A stretch of DNA of 64,000 bases from Geodermatophilus saharensis (GTDB lineage: Bacteria > Actinomycetota > Actinomycetes > Mycobacteriales > Geodermatophilaceae): assembly GCF_900188205.1 (NCBI RefSeq), contig NZ_FZOH01000001.1, forward strand, positions 406,359 through 470,358, written 5' to 3'. Positions 55,506-63,880 of the stretch are shown here, piece after piece. The position numbers and the translations under genes are program-made. Each line of letters starts with the position of its first letter. Within the stretch, counting starts at the first letter, position 1. The notes under the pieces were generated by a model. The model was not told the origin of the DNA. It worked only from the letters and a program-made list of their open reading frames with translations, and made no database searches.

Positions 55506-56492
55506 GTGACCACAGCCCTGCCGGCCCCGACCCCGCCGGCACCGCGCCCCGCGCCCGACGTCGTCGGCACCGAGGGTGCCGAGGGCGCCGACTTCGCCGA
55601 CCGCTGGCGGCCGGACTGGCCGCTCGACCTGCGGGCGGTGCTGTACCCCCACCAGCGCAGCGCCGGCGACCCGGCGATGCAGTGGGACGGCGACGCCGTC
55701 TGGCGGACGACGACCACCCCGTGCGGGCCGGCGACGGTGCGGATCACCCACCGGGCCGGTGAGGTGCAGGTGCTGGCGTGGGGGCCGGGAGCGGAGGGGG
55801 CCGGCACGGCGGTGCCCGGCTGGCTCGGCGCCGACGACGACCCGGCGGGCTTCGACCCCGGCGGCCACCCGCTGCTGCGCGAGATCGCCCGCCGCACGCC
55901 CGACCTGCGGCTGAGCCGCACCGGCCGCACCTGGGACGCGCTGGTCCCCGCCGTCCTCGAGCAGAAGGTCACCGTGGTCGAGGCGCACCGCGTCTGGCGG
56001 GCGCTGCTGCGGCTGGCCGGCGACCCCGCGCCCGGGCCCGCCCCCGAGGGCATGCGGGTGCTGCCCTCACCCCGTCGGCTGCGCGAGGTCACCGACTGGG
56101 AGTGGCACCGCTGTGGCCTCGACGGCGCCCGCCGGCGGGCGCTGCTGCACGTCGCGTCGGTCGCCCACGCCCTCGAGCCCGACGCGGACTGCGACTCCCC
56201 GACCCTGCAGCGGAGGCTGCGCACCGTCCCGGGGATCGGGGTGTGGACGGCGGCGGAGGTCGTCCAGCGCACCCACGGCTGCCCCGACACCGTCAGCTAC
56301 GGCGACTACCACCTCAAGAACCTGGTGGGCTGGTCGCTGGCCCGCCGGAAGACCGACGACGACGGGATGATGGTGCTGCTCGAGCCGTGGCGCGGGCACC
56401 GGCAGCGGGTGGTCCGGCTGCTGCGGGTCGGCGGGAGCATGCCGCCCCGGCGCGGCCCGCGGACGGCTCCGACCAACCACCGCCGCATCTGA
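55506..56492 (+). CDS. HhH-GPD DNA glycosylase (3-methyladenine glycosylase II/AlkA-like)
   Basis: A 328-residue base-excision enzyme. The N-terminal AlkA-type beta domain (VLYPHQRSAGDPAMQWDGDA) precedes helices with VPAVLEQKVTVVEAHRVWRALL, the Q-K-V substrate loop, and the helix-hairpin-helix VPGIGVWTAAEVVQRTHGCP. DTVSYGDYHLKNLVGWSL supplies the catalytic Asp. It removes alkylated bases. The GTG start at 55506 is preceded by a GGAGA-like purine run about 8 bases upstream. Its stop codon is the first base triplet of a hairpin element shared with two other genes. Confidence 0.88.
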   Translation: MTTALPAPTPPAPRPAPDVVGTEGAEGADFADRWRPDWPLDLRAVLYPHQRSAGDPAMQWDGDAVWRTTTTPCGPATVRITHRAGEVQVLAWGPGAEGAGTAVPGWLGADDDPAGFDPGGHPLLREIARRTPDLRLSRTGRTWDALVPAVLEQKVTVVEAHRVWRALLRLAGDPAPGPAPEGMRVLPSPRRLREVTDWEWHRCGLDGARRRALLHVASVAHALEPDADCDSPTLQRRLRTVPGIGVWTAAEVVQRTHGCPDTVSYGDYHLKNLVGWSLARRKTDDDGMMVLLEPWRGHRQRVVRLLRVGGSMPPRRGPRTAPTNHRRI

Positions 56493-56553
56493 CGGAGGAC
56501 CCCCTGCCTCCGGCCGCCCGCACGCTGGCGGCGGGTCCCTGCAGGGGGCCGAC
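56490..56553 (+). terminator. Stop-codon hairpin element, copy A
   Basis: The element begins with the TGA of the glycosylase gene and reads ...GGAGGACCCCCTGC. CCCCCTGC (56500-56507) pairs with GCAGGGGG (56541-56548), and an inner GC stem lies between. It shares layout and core sequence with copies at 58564-58628 and 63136-63198. Confidence 0.7.
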
Positions 56554-56609
56554 AGATCACCGGGGGAGTTGCGGTCTCCCTCGGGCGCCGTCCTCCCCGC
56601 GCAGCAGGC

Positions 56610-57479
56610 TCAGCGGCCGTCCTCCAGCAGGGCGAGCAGGTAGTCGCCGTAGCCGCTCTTGCCCAGCGGCTCCGCGGCGCGGCGCAGGCCGTCGTCGTCC
56701 AGCCAGCCCTGCCGCCAGGCGACCTCCTCGATGCAGCCGACCTTGAGGCCCTGCCGCTCCTCGACCACCGACACGAACTCCGTCGCCTGACGCAACGAGG
56801 CGAAGGTGCCGGTGTCGAGCCAGGCGGTGCCGCGGTCGAGGACGGTGACGGTCAGCCGCCCCTCGCGCAGGTAGTGCTCGTTGACGGCGGTGATCTCCAG
56901 CTCGCCGCGGGCGCTGGGCCGGATCGAGCGGGCCACGTCGACCACGCCGGCCTCGTAGAAGTACAGCCCCGGGACGGCGTAGGAGCTCTTCGGCCGGGCC
57001 GGCTTCTCCTCGATGGACAGCACCCGGCCGCCGCGGTCGAACTCGACGACGCCGTAGTCGGCCGGGTTGGCCACGTGGTAGGCGAAGACGTGCCCGCCGT
57101 CGGGGGCGGGCAGCCGGCCCAGCGCCGTCCCGAGCCCCGCGCCGTAGAAGATGTTGTCGCCCAGCACCAGGGCCACCGACTGGTCACCCAGGAAGTCCGC
57201 GCCGATGAGGAACGCCTGCGCCAGCCCCTCGGGCCGCTCCTGCACGGCGTACTCCAGGCGCATGCCCAGCCGGCTGCCGTCACCGAGCAGCGCGCGGAAC
57301 GCCGCCTGGTCGCCCGGGGTGGTGATGACCAGCACCTCGCGGACCCCGGCCATCATCAGCGTGGACAGCGGGTAGTAGACCATCGGCTTGTCGTAGACCG
57401 GCATGAGCTGCTTGCTGACCGCCTGCGTGATCGGGAAGAGGCGGCTGCCGGTGCCCCCGGCCAGGATGATCCCCCGCAT
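56610..57479 (-). CDS. rmlA: Glucose-1-phosphate thymidylyltransferase
   Basis: First step of dTDP-rhamnose synthesis: dTTP plus glucose-1-phosphate to dTDP-glucose. The 289 residues show [80 protein letters not shown] and [14 protein letters not shown], the complete RmlA set. ATG 57479 is 8 bases after TAGGTT, so leaderless; an 18-codon upstream extension is open but unlikely. The product feeds WbbL's rhamnose for the galactan linker. Confidence 0.96.
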   Translation of the reverse strand: MRGIILAGGTGSRLFPITQAVSKQLMPVYDKPMVYYPLSTLMMAGVREVLVITTPGDQAAFRALLGDGSRLGMRLEYAVQERPEGLAQAFLIGADFLGDQSVALVLGDNIFYGAGLGTALGRLPAPDGGHVFAYHVANPADYGVVEFDRGGRVLSIEEKPARPKSSYAVPGLYFYEAGVVDVARSIRPSARGELEITAVNEHYLREGRLTVTVLDRGTAWLDTGTFASLRQATEFVSVVEERQGLKVGCIEEVAWRQGWLDDDGLRRAAEPLGKSGYGDYLLALLEDGR

Positions 57480-57487
57480 GGCCGCCG

Positions 57488-57493
57488 AACCTA
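57488..57493 (-). promoter_or_regulatory. -10 element TAGGTT of rmlA (leaderless)
   Basis: On the minus strand TAGGTT is followed by 8 bases and the rmlA ATG at 57479. It lies in the 29-base gap after fbiB, so rmlA can be transcribed independently. Confidence 0.5.
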
Positions 57494-57508
57494 CCGACGG
57501 CGGGACGC

Positions 57509-58633
57509 TCAGACCCGGGGAGAACCCAGCCACAACCTCCCGACGAGGGAGGAGCCGCCGGGCGTGCCCACCGGCTCCCAGCGGGTCGTCCAGCCCTCGG
57601 CGTGCAGCTGGACGACGACCGCGCCGAGCAGCGCCCCGAGGTTGAGCGCGGCGGTGGTGGTGGCCCGCTCGGGCAGGTGCACGTCGACGACGCCGTCGCC
57701 CTCGCCGCCGTGCCGCAGCACCACCGGGAACTCCGGCAGCGCCGCGCTGGCCACCCGGAACGCCGCGGCCACCGCCTCGCGGTCGCCGTCGCGGGGCACC
57801 AGGTCGGCCGCCGGCCGGCGGCTGCCGACCAGGTCGCGGCTGCCGTAGGGGAACAGGTCGCCGGGCCCCAGCCGCACCAGCGCCCGCGCGCCGGGGTCGG
57901 CTCCGGGGGCGTCGTCGGGCGGCTCGAAGGCCAGCCCGCGGACGACCGCGACCGGGACGCCGTCGAGCTTGCCCTTGACCAGGTCGGCGGCCGAGGCCAG
58001 CTCGTCGACGACGGCGACCTGCGTGGTCTCCAGCCGGTTGCCGTGCGCGTCGACCGCGCCGCGGTGGTCGATCAGCGGGGGGAGGCCGGCCGACCCGACG
58101 GCGACGTCGGTCAGCCCCTCCCGCCAGGTGCGGCCGAAGGTGTCACTGACGACCACCGCCACGTCGACGCCGAGCAACTCCCGCAGCCGGCCGCGCAGCC
58201 GGCGCGCCGAGGCGTCGGCGTCCTCGGGCAGCAGCACCAGCGCGTCGCCGGGCACGTTGGAGGCGTCGATGCCGGCCGCGGCCACCACCCAGCCGTGCCG
58301 GGTCTCCACGATGCGCAGCGGCCCGCGGCGGGCGACCACGCGCACCGACTCGGCGTCGATGGCCCGCTGGCGGACGGCCTCGCGGTCGGCGCCCGGCGGC
58401 ACCGGGACCACCCGGCCCTCGACCTTGGACACGACCTTGGAGGTGACGACGACGACGTCGCCGTCGGCCAGCCACGGGGCCGCCCCGGCCACCGCCCCGG
58501 CCAGGTCGTCGCCGGTGGTGAACTCGGGCAACCCGCGGACGGGGAGCACCCGCAGTCCGTCGACCGGCCCTCCTGCAGGGTCCCGCCGCGAACTCGCGAG
58601 CGGCGGGGGGCAGGAGGGTCCTTCCTCAGACAC
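57509..58633 (-). CDS. fbiB: Coenzyme F420 gamma-glutamyl ligase (FbiB/CofE)
   Basis: Adds glutamates to F420-0. Residues about 26-265 are the CofE fold: [82 protein letters not shown] and [15 protein letters not shown]. The last about 110 residues are too short for the nitroreductase-type C-terminal domain of mycobacterial FbiB and look diverged. The frame starts GTG 58633, overlapping fbiA, but residues 1-25 are encoded by a hairpin element (58564-58628). The functional start may therefore be further in, although the next GTG (58549) would clip the first strand. Confidence 0.87.
   Translation of the reverse strand: MSEEGPSCPPPLASSRRDPAGGPVDGLRVLPVRGLPEFTTGDDLAGAVAGAAPWLADGDVVVVTSKVVSKVEGRVVPVPPGADREAVRQRAIDAESVRVVARRGPLRIVETRHGWVVAAAGIDASNVPGDALVLLPEDADASARRLRGRLRELLGVDVAVVVSDTFGRTWREGLTDVAVGSAGLPPLIDHRGAVDAHGNRLETTQVAVVDELASAADLVKGKLDGVPVAVVRGLAFEPPDDAPGADPGARALVRLGPGDLFPYGSRDLVGSRRPAADLVPRDGDREAVAAAFRVASAALPEFPVVLRHGGEGDGVVDVHLPERATTTAALNLGALLGAVVVQLHAEGWTTRWEPVGTPGGSSLVGRLWLGSPRV
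58564..58628 (-). terminator. Stop-codon hairpin element, copy B
   Basis: On the minus strand the element starts at the fbiA TGA (58628-58626) and reads GGAAGGACCCTCCTGC. The outer stem CCCTCCTGC/GCAGGAGGG (58618-58610 with 58576-58568) encloses an inner 8-bp CCCGCCGC/GCGGCGGG stem. It lies between fbiA and the body of fbiB. Confidence 0.75.
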
Positions 58634-59585
58634 CCGCGGCGTCCAGCGCGGCGCGGGCCATCGCCGCGGTGGCCTCCGGGGAGCTCATCAGCAGCGGCAC
58701 CGCCCGGACGTCGACGCCGGGCACCTGCGCGGGGTCGCCGGTGTGCACCAGCCAGGCGTCGAGCAGCCCGCCGTCGGACCGGGCCCCGTAGTGGCGGCCC
58801 ACGCCCTCGGCGCTGACCTCCACGCCGAGCACCGGCAGGCAGCGGTCGGCCATCCCGCGCACCACGCCGCCGTCGACGACGGGGGAGACCCCCACGACGC
58901 GGCCGGGGGTGGCGCGCAGCGCGTCGCGCAGGCCCGGCACGCCGAGGATCGTGCCGATCGACACCACCGGGTTGGACGGCGCCAGCACGACGGCGTCGGC
59001 GCGGGCGAGCGCCTCGACCACCCCGGGCGCCGGGCGCGCCTGCTCGGCGCCGACCTGCACGAAGGCGTGCGGCTGCGGCTCGGCGCGGTGGCGCACCCAC
59101 CACTCCTGGAAGTGGATCGCGCTGCGCCGACCGCTGCCGGGTTCGTCGACGACCACGTGGGTCTCCACCCGCTGGTCGCTCATCGGCAGCACGGTGACCC
59201 CCGGCTGCCAGCGAGCGGCCAGGGCGGCGGTGACGTCGGAGAGCGGGTAGCCGGCGTCGAGCATCCGCGTGCGGACCAGGTGGGTCGCGAGGTCGCGGTC
59301 GCCCAGCCCGAACCACGTGGGCTCGGCGCCGTAGGCGGCCAGCTCCTCCTTGACCGTCCAGGACTCCCCGGCCCGGCCCCAGCCGCGCTCGGGGTCGATG
59401 CCCCCGCCGAGGGTGTAGACGACGGTGTCGAGGTCCGGGCAGATCCGCAGGCCGTGCATCGTGACGTCGTCGCCGGTGTTGACCACCGCGGTGACCGACG
59501 CCGGCGGTGCCACCTCCCGGAGACCGGTGAGGAAACGGGCCCCGCCGACCCCTCCGGCGAGCACGACGATCTCCACGAAAGTCAT
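58626..59585 (-). CDS. fbiA: F420 2-phospho-L-lactate (LPPG:FO) transferase
   Basis: Joins FO to the phospho-lactate or phosphoenolpyruvate moiety to give (dehydro-)F420-0. The 319 residues begin [21 protein letters not shown], then [79 protein letters not shown] and GVSPVVDGG, all CofD/FbiA signatures. Starts at 59585 (ATG) or 59576 (GTG) are possible; no ribosome site is seen. Next to fbiB as in Rv3261-Rv3262. Confidence 0.94.
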   Translation of the reverse strand: MTFVEIVVLAGGVGGARFLTGLREVAPPASVTAVVNTGDDVTMHGLRICPDLDTVVYTLGGGIDPERGWGRAGESWTVKEELAAYGAEPTWFGLGDRDLATHLVRTRMLDAGYPLSDVTAALAARWQPGVTVLPMSDQRVETHVVVDEPGSGRRSAIHFQEWWVRHRAEPQPHAFVQVGAEQARPAPGVVEALARADAVVLAPSNPVVSIGTILGVPGLRDALRATPGRVVGVSPVVDGGVVRGMADRCLPVLGVEVSAEGVGRHYGARSDGGLLDAWLVHTGDPAQVPGVDVRAVPLLMSSPEATAAMARAALDAAGV

Positions 59586-59702
59586 CGTGCCCCATAGGCA
59601 GTTGTCCACTGTTCGACGGGCGTGTCGAGTACGTGCACGAGAACTGACGAACGACCCGTGACGGGTGTGGCTCCTGTGGTCAAGCGCTTACACCGGGCGC
59701 AG

Positions 59703-59732
59703 TTGACGCTCGGGCAACGACACGCGTGTAAT
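59703..59732 (+). promoter_or_regulatory. Promoter of whiB (TTGACG-18-TGTAAT)
   Basis: TTGACG at 59703-59708 and TGTAAT at 59727-59732 are separated by 18 bases, the closest match to the housekeeping sigma consensus in the window. The leader to the whiB ATG would be about 75 bases. Confidence 0.6.
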
Positions 59733-59814
59733 TCCGGCGGTGTGAGGCGCGGGGGAGCGCCGGGACGGTCCCGGCGCCCGGCGCCCGGACGACAGCGAGA
59801 GGGGACGCATCGTC

Positions 59815-60150
59815 ATGGCAGAGGTCTCGTGGCTGAGTGACTACATCGGCGCATCGGAACGGGCCGGCCGCAGCGCCGGCCCGGCCGACGAGGGGCTGAT
59901 GGGCATGCTCGGCATGGGCCTGACCGACGACGTCGCCTCCTGGCAGGAGCGGGCGCTGTGCGCCGAGACCGACCCCGAGGCGTTCTTCCCGGAGAAGGGC
60001 GGCTCGACCCGCGAGGCGAAGAAGATCTGCACCGGCTGCGAGGTCAAGGCCGAGTGCCTGGAGTACGCCCTCGCCAACGACGAGCGGTTCGGCATCTGGG
60101 GCGGGCTCTCCGAGCGGGAGCGCCGCCGCCTGCGCCGCCGCGCGATCTGA
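59815..60150 (+). CDS. whiB: WhiB-family iron-sulfur transcription factor (WhiB2/WhmD type)
   Basis: An 111-residue [4Fe-4S] regulator that binds the housekeeping sigma factor; WhiB2/WhmD and Streptomyces WhiB are needed for septation. Cysteines are in ERALCAETDPEAFFPEKGG and KKICTGCEVKAECLEYAL (C, CxxC, C), followed by the GIWGGLSERERRRLRRR turn and basic DNA-binding tail. The 45-residue N-terminal extension is usual for this subgroup. ATG 59815 has GAGAGGGGAC upstream, and the gene has a consensus-type promoter and a strong terminator, so it stands alone. Position equals Rv3260c. Confidence 0.95.
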   Translation: MAEVSWLSDYIGASERAGRSAGPADEGLMGMLGMGLTDDVASWQERALCAETDPEAFFPEKGGSTREAKKICTGCEVKAECLEYALANDERFGIWGGLSERERRRLRRRAI

Positions 60151-60217
60151 GCCCGGCCCCGGCAGGGGCCGAACGGGACCGTCCGACACACCGCCGTGCG
60201 ACACCCCCCGTCCACCA

Positions 60218-60254
60218 CCGCAGCCCCCGACGGCACCGCCGTCGGGGGCTGCGG
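60218..60254 (+). terminator. Terminator after whiB
   Basis: A perfect 17-bp stem, CCGCAGCCCCCGACGGC at 60218-60234 with its complement at 60238-60254, around the three-base loop ACC. It is 68 bases after the whiB stop. Confidence 0.88.
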
Positions 60255-60300
60255 CGTCCCCGGGCCGGGGGATCCGGACGGCACGTGATCGGATGGAGGG

Positions 60301-61218
60301 GTGGGCCCCGGTCGCGGTGAGACGTCGGGGCGCGGCACCCGCGTCGTCCTGGGCCGGGCGCCGGTCGCGCGCGAGGTCCGGGCCGCGGTGCCGCTGGCCC
60401 GCGCCGTCCGGGCCCCGCTGACCGCGTCGGCACCCTGGCTGACCACCGTGCTGTCGGTGCAGTCGGCGCACCGCCGGCCGCGGCTGCTGCCCGCCGCAGT
60501 GGTGGTCGAGCCGCACCGGCCGGGCCCGCCCGACGCCCTCGCCCTGCTCGCCCTGGCCACCGCCGGGCCCGTGGTCACCGCCACCGTGCTCGGCGACGGC
60601 CTGCCCGTCCCCGGTGGCCGGCCCGCCGCCCGGCTGCCCGCCCGCGACGACGACGCCGCCGCGCTGCTCGCCGCCGGCCTGCTCGGGCTGCTCACCTCGC
60701 TGCGCCGGCCCTGGCGGCTGCGGCTGGCCGGGTTGCCGCTGGGCGACCCGACCGTGCGCGCACTGGGCCGGATGCGGCCCGACGCGGTGGTGGCCACCGC
60801 CCGCAGCCGGCGCCTCGTCGACGACCTCGGCACGCTGCCCGGCCGGCTGGTCCGCAGCCGGGACGCCCGGGCGGTCGACGCCGCGCTGCCGGCCCTGCTG
60901 GCCGGCGAGCGCGACCCCCGCGCCCGCGACCTGGTGCGCGCCGCCGCGCGGCTGCACGCCGCCGTCGGCCGCCTCGAGGTGGCCACGGTCACCGACGGCG
61001 GCCGGCTGCGCGCGGGCCTGCTCACCCTCCTCGACGGCGACCCCGCCGGCGGGGAGCGGCTGCCCTGGTGGGGGTGGGCCCCGTCCGGGGGGCTGCGGGA
61101 GGAGGCCGGCGCCCCGCTGGTCGGCGTCGCGGTGGCCGGCCGGGGCCGGGTGGTGCGCGCGGTGGCCGACCGCGTCGTGCCGCTGCTGCCGGTCAGCCCG
61201 CGACGCGCACGCGGCTGA
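60301..61218 (+). CDS. Hypothetical protein
   Basis: A 305-residue Ala/Arg/Leu-rich protein that I do not recognise. It starts GPGRGETSGRGTRVVLGRAP; helical segments such as PDALALLALATAGPVVTATVL and AAALLAAGLLGLLTSLRRPWRLR are amphipathic rather than clear membrane spans. No catalytic motif is visible. The frame has plausible GC3-rich codon use and ends by overlapping the tail of the convergent membrane-protein gene by 26 bases. GTG 60301 lies beside GGAGGG. Annotation as coding is likely but not certain. Confidence 0.6.
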   Translation: MGPGRGETSGRGTRVVLGRAPVAREVRAAVPLARAVRAPLTASAPWLTTVLSVQSAHRRPRLLPAAVVVEPHRPGPPDALALLALATAGPVVTATVLGDGLPVPGGRPAARLPARDDDAAALLAAGLLGLLTSLRRPWRLRLAGLPLGDPTVRALGRMRPDAVVATARSRRLVDDLGTLPGRLVRSRDARAVDAALPALLAGERDPRARDLVRAAARLHAAVGRLEVATVTDGGRLRAGLLTLLDGDPAGGERLPWWGWAPSGGLREEAGAPLVGVAVAGRGRVVRAVADRVVPLLPVSPRRARG

Positions 61219-62185
61219 GCAGCGGGTCGGGCAGCGACTCCGCCCGCTCCGTGCCGAGGAACATCGTCCCCTCCGCGGGCGCCTCGCCGTCCTCCAGCGG
61301 CGCGGCCGGGGCCACGGTCACGCTGAGGTCGTAGACGCGGCCGGTGTAGGCCGGCGGCGTGCCGGCCGGTCGGGTGTAGGTGGGGAACCGCCCGGCCACC
61401 CGCAGCGCGTCGCCGTTCCGGGTGACGCCCAGCGCCGGGGTCGGCAGGTCGGCGTGCTCGGTGCCGGTGGGCGTGCACCCGGCGCCGGCCGGGTCGTCGG
61501 GCGCCGTGGTGCCCAGGCAGTTCCAGGTGGGCAGCCGCACGTGCGCCAGGGCGGTGCCGTCCTCGCCGACGGTGACGCTCACCGCCGGGTAGGCGACGGT
61601 GACCCCGACCGCGCGGTGCTCCAGCACCAGCCCGCCGAAGGCCAGCCGGGCGCTCGTGCCGTCGTCGCCCAGCGGGACCGAGCGCGCCGCGAGCAGCCCG
61701 GCGCCCCGCTCGCCGGACAGCGGGTCGGCGGGCACCGGGGGCAGGTCGGGTGTGCGGGGCGCCGGCGCGGGCGCCGACGAGGGCGGGGGAGCGGCGGCCG
61801 GGGCGGCCGCGGGCGGGGATCCCCCCGCGCGGCCGGTGACCAGCGCGACGCCGGAGAGGACGGCGACCAGCGCCAGCGCCGCCGCGGCCAGCCCCGCGAC
61901 CGCGCGGGTGACGGGCTCCTCCTCCGGCGCGGCGAGGGGCTCCGCCCGTGCCGGGGCCGGCCGGGCGGGCGTGCCCGGCGGCGCCTCGAGGAACCCGGGG
62001 AGGTCGTCGTGCGCCCAGCGCCGCGCGGCGGCGGGAGGCGGGACGTCGGGCGGGGAGGAGGGTGCCGCGCCCACCCGCGGCGGCGTGCGCGCCAGCAGCA
62101 CCGCCACCGCGACCAGCGCCGGCAGCGCTGCGCCGAGCACCACCCAGGCGGCGATCGGCGCGGCGGGGTCCATCCCCCAGAGCAT
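61193..62185 (-). CDS. Membrane protein with extracytoplasmic beta domain, function unknown
   Basis: About 330 residues. The first helix (PIAAWVVLGAALPALVAVAVLL) is followed by a Pro/Ala-rich cytoplasmic loop with RRWAHDDLPGFLEAPPG. A second helix (VAGLAAAALALVAVLSGVALV) is followed by a Pro/Ala linker and a C-terminal beta domain from about 185 (ARSVPLGDDGTSARLAFGGL). That domain contains two cysteines (WNCLGTTAPDDPAGAGCTP) that could pair. It is probably an anchored wall-facing protein; the family is not recognised. Starts at 62185 or 62173 (both ATG) are possible. It overlaps the + strand hypothetical gene tail to tail. Confidence 0.7.
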   Translation of the reverse strand: MLWGMDPAAPIAAWVVLGAALPALVAVAVLLARTPPRVGAAPSSPPDVPPPAAARRWAHDDLPGFLEAPPGTPARPAPARAEPLAAPEEEPVTRAVAGLAAAALALVAVLSGVALVTGRAGGSPPAAAPAAAPPPSSAPAPAPRTPDLPPVPADPLSGERGAGLLAARSVPLGDDGTSARLAFGGLVLEHRAVGVTVAYPAVSVTVGEDGTALAHVRLPTWNCLGTTAPDDPAGAGCTPTGTEHADLPTPALGVTRNGDALRVAGRFPTYTRPAGTPPAYTGRVYDLSVTVAPAAPLEDGEAPAEGTMFLGTERAESLPDPLLSRVRVAG

Positions 62186-62234
62186 CGCAGGGCGCCTGCG
62201 TGCGGCACGGCCGGCGCCCTGACACGATCCTCGG

Positions 62235-63128
62235 GTGGCCGAGAGCGAGACGACGTCGTCCGGGATCCGCGACCGCGTGACCTCGCTGCTCACCGAGCTC
62301 GGCGTCACCCAGCCGGTGCTGTCGGTCGCCGACCTCACCGCGCGCCTCGGCGTGGTGCAGGGCGTGCTGGCCGACCGGGTCCTCGACCTCGCCGTCACCG
62401 AGAGCGGCCGCCGCCGGCTGCGCGCGGAACTGCGCGGCCGGCGCTGGGCCGAGGAGCGGAAGGTCGGCGTCCCGGAGGTGCTCGCCGCCGCCGAGGACGG
62501 CCGCTGGCTGCTGTCGCGCCGGGTCCACCCCGGGCCCTCCGGCGGGCAGCGGTGGACGGCGGCGGCGGTGGAGACGGCGGTGCGCATCGCGCCGCTGCCG
62601 GTCCCGCCGGGCCAGCCCTGGTCACCGCCCGCGGGTCCCGCGCTGCGCCGGGCGCGGTCGACGGTCGGCGACACCGGCCGGCTGCTGCGCGGCGGCCTGC
62701 GGCTGGGCGAGCTGCGCGCCGTCCGCGCCGCCGCGGCCCAACTGCCGCTGTCGGAGGTCGGTCACGGCGACTACCGCGCGGCCAACCTCGTCCTCGACGG
62801 CGACGCGCCCGAGGGCGAGCCGCGCCTGGTCGTCCTCGAGTGGTCCGGGGTGCGCGCCGCGCCCCGCCACCGCGACCTGCTGACGCTGTGGGCCACCACC
62901 CCCGGCGCGCAGGACCGGGCGCAGGTCGGCGAGGTCGTGCTCTCCCGCACCGCCGGCTGGGAGGAGCCCGACGTGGGCCTGCTGTGGCACGCGGTGGCCC
63001 TCGAGCAGCTGGTGGCCCGGCTGACCCGCGCCGACCGCGGCGACGGGCTCGACGTCGCCTTCGCCCGCGCCCGCCTCGACGAGGCGCGCCGGATGGCCGA
63101 GGAACTCGGCAGCCCGGTCGCGCGGTGA
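62235..63128 (+). CDS. Protein with an aminoglycoside-phosphotransferase-like motif, degenerate kinase
   Basis: A 297-residue soluble protein. The C-terminal half has HGDYRAANLVLD (about 177-188), the H-x-D-x4-N catalytic loop of APH/choline-kinase folds. RLVVLEWSGVRAAPRHRDLLTLW follows where the metal-binding IDWE/DFG segment is expected, and the family's usual Asp is replaced by Glu. The N-terminal half lacks a clear nucleotide-binding lobe lysine motif. It could be a divergent small-molecule kinase or a pseudokinase. GTG 62235 sits 6 bases after CACGAT, a possible leaderless -10. It converges on the zincin-like gene across hairpin copy C. Confidence 0.62.
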   Translation: MAESETTSSGIRDRVTSLLTELGVTQPVLSVADLTARLGVVQGVLADRVLDLAVTESGRRRLRAELRGRRWAEERKVGVPEVLAAAEDGRWLLSRRVHPGPSGGQRWTAAAVETAVRIAPLPVPPGQPWSPPAGPALRRARSTVGDTGRLLRGGLRLGELRAVRAAAAQLPLSEVGHGDYRAANLVLDGDAPEGEPRLVVLEWSGVRAAPRHRDLLTLWATTPGAQDRAQVGEVVLSRTAGWEEPDVGLLWHAVALEQLVARLTRADRGDGLDVAFARARLDEARRMAEELGSPVAR

Positions 63129-63135
63129 TGGAACG

Positions 63136-63198
63136 GCCTCCTCGCAGGGGCCCGCGCCGAGCCTGCGAGCCGTGGGGGGCGAGGTGGTCCTTCCTTCA
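63136..63198 (-). terminator. Stop-codon hairpin element, copy C
   Basis: On the minus strand the element begins with the TGA of the zincin-like gene (63198-63196) and reads AGGAAGGACCACCTCGC. The stem CCTCGC/GCGAGG (63184-63179 with 63145-63140) replaces the CCTGC/GCAGG pairs of copies A and B by paired changes. It lies between two convergent genes. Confidence 0.72.
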
Positions 63199-63675
63199 GG
63201 CGGTGGGGTCGATCTCCTCCGGGTCGCGGCCCAGCAGCACGGCCACCTGGTCGACGACGACGTCGCGCACCAGGTCGGCGAGGTCGTCGCGGTCGTGCGC
63301 CCGGATCTCCAGCGGCCGCCGGTAGACGACGATCCGCGCCGGCACGTCCCGGCCGTCCTCGCGGTGGGCGGGCAGCACCCGCGCCAGCGGCACCGTGGCG
63401 TCGTCGAGGACGTCGGGGTCGAGGACGACCTCGTCGGGGCTGGTGTGGTCGACCCACGGCACGTCCTCGACGGCGAACTCCACGCCGGCCAGCTCGCGCT
63501 CCCAGCGCCGCTCGATGTCCTCGACCGCGTCCAGGACGAGGTCGTCGAACTGCTCGGCGCGGCTGCGCGACAGCGGCACCTCGTCGGGGACCAGGCGTCC
63601 GCGCAGCCCCCGGCCGTGCCGGTCGCGGCGGGAGCGGGGCGGGCCGGCGGAGGGGCGCGGGGCGGGTCGGCTCAT
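63196..63675 (-). CDS. Zincin-like metallopeptidase-family protein lacking HExxH
   Basis: A 159-residue protein of the DUF1025/zincin-like type. After a basic N-terminus come FDDLVLDAVEDIERRWERELAGVEFAVEDVP, RIVVYRRPLEIRAHDRDDLADLV and VRDVVVDQVAVLLGRDPEEIDP. In family members with protease potential the last helix has HExxH; here the place reads VVVDQV. Most actinobacterial copies appear to lack it too, so it may be a scaffold. The order zincin-like then DUF3499 is that of Rv3259-Rv3258c. ATG 63675 is 9 bases after TACGCT on the minus strand (leaderless). Confidence 0.82.
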   Translation of the reverse strand: MSRPAPRPSAGPPRSRRDRHGRGLRGRLVPDEVPLSRSRAEQFDDLVLDAVEDIERRWERELAGVEFAVEDVPWVDHTSPDEVVLDPDVLDDATVPLARVLPAHREDGRDVPARIVVYRRPLEIRAHDRDDLADLVRDVVVDQVAVLLGRDPEEIDPTA

Positions 63676-63684
63676 GGCGGGGCG

Positions 63685-63690
63685 AGCGTA
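63685..63690 (-). promoter_or_regulatory. -10 element TACGCT of the zincin-like gene (leaderless)
   Basis: On the minus strand TACGCT is followed by 9 bases and the ATG at 63675. Confidence 0.45.
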
Positions 63691-63880
63691 CGGCGCGCCG
63701 GACCGGACGGGCAGCGCGCGCGGCGGGCGGTCGGCGGCGCCCCCGGTCCCGCCTGCGGCGACCCGGTGGCGGGGCGCGCGGGGACGTCGGGTTGGATGGG
63801 AGAGGAGGGGCTGGCGAGCGGTGCGCCTGCTCGCCGCGGTCCCCGCACGCGGCTACTGTGCCTCGCGTGAGGAACCGGTG

